NCBI GenBank assembly: GCA_031264875.1
Contig: JAISDK010000292.1
Location: forward strand, 1-6,837
Direction: 5' to 3'
Source of the DNA: Prevotellaceae bacterium
GTDB lineage: Bacteria; Bacteroidota; Bacteroidia; Bacteroidales; UBA932
DNA: 6,837 bases
The notes below the pieces were generated by a model that worked only from the letters and a program-made list of their open reading frames with translations, did not search any database and was not told where the DNA came from. Position numbers and translations under genes: made by a program. How positions within the stretch are numbered: the stretch's first letter is position 1; each line of letters starts with the position of its first letter. Of the stretch, positions 5,993 through 6,837 are shown one piece after another.

Positions 5993-6000
5993 TACATTTG
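5993..6000 (+). promoter_or_regulatory. Bacteroidota -7 promoter box for the AAA-ATPase-like gene
   Basis: TACATTTG matches TAnnTTTG exactly, 26 bases before the ATG at 6027. There is no TTTG at the expected -33 position. The predicted leader is about 20 bases and A/T-rich, with no Shine-Dalgarno sequence. Confidence 0.55.
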
Positions 6001-6026
6001 CGAATATTTTTATTGACAAAAACATT

Positions 6027-6837
6027 ATGGCAATGACAGCAAGATTATTCAAACGCATACCATACGGCAAGTCGAATTTCAGAGACATCATACTCTCCGG
6101 CTATGCCTATATTGACAAGACACGGTTCATCGAAGAGCTGGAAAATGAAGATAATCCGAATCATTTTTTCATTCGTCCGCGCAAATTCGGCAAGTCAATG
6201 TTTCTTACAACTCTGCGCAGTTATTACGACATTAATGCCAAAGACGAGTTCGAACAAATATTCGGCAATCTTTACATCGGCAAACATCCGACGCCGGAGA
6301 GAAACAGTTACTCCATAATGGAATTCGACTTTTCGGGACTGAATACTGCCGACGAACAAAGGTTCCGAAAAACTTTTGTTAATAAAATACGAACAACTGT
6401 TAAACGTTTTTTGGAGGCATATAAGAATATTATACCTGATGCCGAATATTTAATACGGCAGGTGGGCGCAGAAAAAGACCCTGATATTGATATTTTGGAC
6501 TTTGCATTTGACGTGGCTTCTGCAAATGGCATTAAAATCTATGTTATCATCGACGAATACGACCATTTTGCCAACGACCTGATCGCCATGGGAACGCTTG
6601 CGGGCAAAGATTTCTACAAGACTATGGTGGCTGCAAACGGTATGGTACGCGACTTTTACGAACGAATCAAAGCGGCAACCAAAGATGACACTGTTTACCG
6701 GACGTTTATCACCGGCATTTCCCCAGTGATGCTCGACGACCTTACCAGCGGCTACAATATTGCCAAAATACTTACGCTCAATCCCAAGTACAACGAAATG
6801 CTGGGATTTACACATGCGGAAGTAAAAACGTTGATGG
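6027..6837 (+). CDS. AAA-ATPase-like / DUF1703 family protein, N-terminal part (3' end outside window)
   Basis: The frame is open from the ATG at 6027 to the window end, giving 270 residues. The N-terminus, IPYGKSNFRDIILSGYAYID followed by KTRFIEELE (11-39), and the phosphate-binding RPRKFGKSMFLTTL (50-63) are the hallmark of the PF09820 AAA-ATPase-like family. A Walker B type strand IYVIIDEYDHF (171-181) and a sensor-like TGISPVMLDDLTSGYN (229-244) follow. The Walker A lacks the usual first glycine, as is normal for this family, but keeps Lys56 and Ser57. Full-length members usually continue to about 500-580 residues and often end in a PD-(D/E)XK nuclease-like domain (PF08011); that part would lie beyond the edge, so nuclease residues cannot be checked. 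The family occurs in many copies in some Bacteroidales and has no firmly established function; defence or mobile-element roles are speculation. The ATG chosen follows a promoter box by 26 bases; a second ATG at 6033 would shorten it by two residues. Confidence 0.88.
   Translation, partial: MAMTARLFKRIPYGKSNFRDIILSGYAYIDKTRFIEELENEDNPNHFFIRPRKFGKSMFLTTLRSYYDINAKDEFEQIFGNLYIGKHPTPERNSYSIMEFDFSGLNTADEQRFRKTFVNKIRTTVKRFLEAYKNIIPDAEYLIRQVGAEKDPDIDILDFAFDVASANGIKIYVIIDEYDHFANDLIAMGTLAGKDFYKTMVAANGMVRDFYERIKAATKDDTVYRTFITGISPVMLDDLTSGYNIAKILTLNPKYNEMLGFTHAEVKTLM

Larger units (their letters stand above)
5580..6026. other. 447-base intergenic region without a supported gene
   Basis: After the AAA+ gene come a GC-richer stretch (about 5591-5672), an AT-rich segment (5673-5760) with a perfect 10-base palindrome TTATTAATAA at 5714-5723, a hairpin terminator with repeats (5765-5832), and an AT-rich stretch leading to the promoter at 5993-6000. 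Short minus-strand frames starting at 5697 and 5885 exist. I do not call either, because neither has a recognisable family, promoter box or ribosome-binding site. Confidence 0.7.

Noticed and set aside
1..6837. The idea that the methyltransferase, AAA+ ATPase and DUF1703 protein form one defence system.
   Set aside because: They are separated by a housekeeping operon, promoters and terminators, and two are cut by the window edges; there is no co-transcription or shared signature to support it.
1..6837. CRISPR arrays, tRNA or rRNA genes, insertion sequences.
   Set aside because: I saw no regularly spaced repeats of CRISPR length, no tRNA cloverleaf or rRNA-like sequence, and no transposase frame.

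Overview
The window looks like chromosomal DNA of a member of the Bacteroidota, most likely Bacteroidales. The evidence is that three intergenic sites match the Bacteroidota -7 promoter box TAnnTTTG exactly, starts lack Shine-Dalgarno sequences, and the protein families are typical of the group: a Bacteroidota-type YbeY and ECF sigma factor, and an AAA-ATPase-like protein of the PF09820/DUF1703 type. I cannot name a genus.

Layout. (1) Bases 1-1065 (+) are the 3' part of a gene whose start lies outside the window, probably the C-terminal target-recognition half of an adenine-specific DNA methyltransferase or type IIG restriction-modification enzyme. (2) Bases 1066-1301 lie between convergent genes. 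They hold two inverted copies of a 26-base palindromic repeat, arranged like a REP doublet (REPIN); the first copy, followed by T6, also reads as an intrinsic terminator. (3) Bases 1302-3751 (-) form a tight four-gene housekeeping operon transcribed as dusB, rpiB, ybeY, ECF sigma factor. Junctions are an 11-base overlap (or a 17-base gap if rpiB starts later), a 4-base ATGA overlap and a 2-base gap. (4) Bases 3752-3878 carry divergent promoters for the operon and the next gene. (5) Bases 3879-5579 (+) encode a 566-residue AAA+ ATPase with two probable winged-helix segments before a C-terminal ATPase domain. (6) Bases 5580-6026 are a 447-base gap with a GC-richer stretch that can fold, an intrinsic terminator in a pyrimidine-rich repeat array, and a promoter. 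(7) Bases 6027-6837 (+) are the N-terminal 270 residues of an AAA-ATPase-like/DUF1703 protein cut by the window end.

How they fit together. The operon joins tRNA modification (DusB), pentose phosphate isomerisation (RpiB), rRNA maturation (YbeY) and an orphan ECF sigma factor with no adjacent anti-sigma gene; it looks like growth-linked core physiology. The flanking genes (methyltransferase C-terminus, AAA+ ATPase, DUF1703 protein) are accessory in character, each appears to be its own transcription unit, and nothing in the sequence ties them into one system. I see no complete novel multi-gene system. The most interesting items are the REPIN-like element, the architecture and odd Walker B of the AAA+ protein, and the folded stretch after it.
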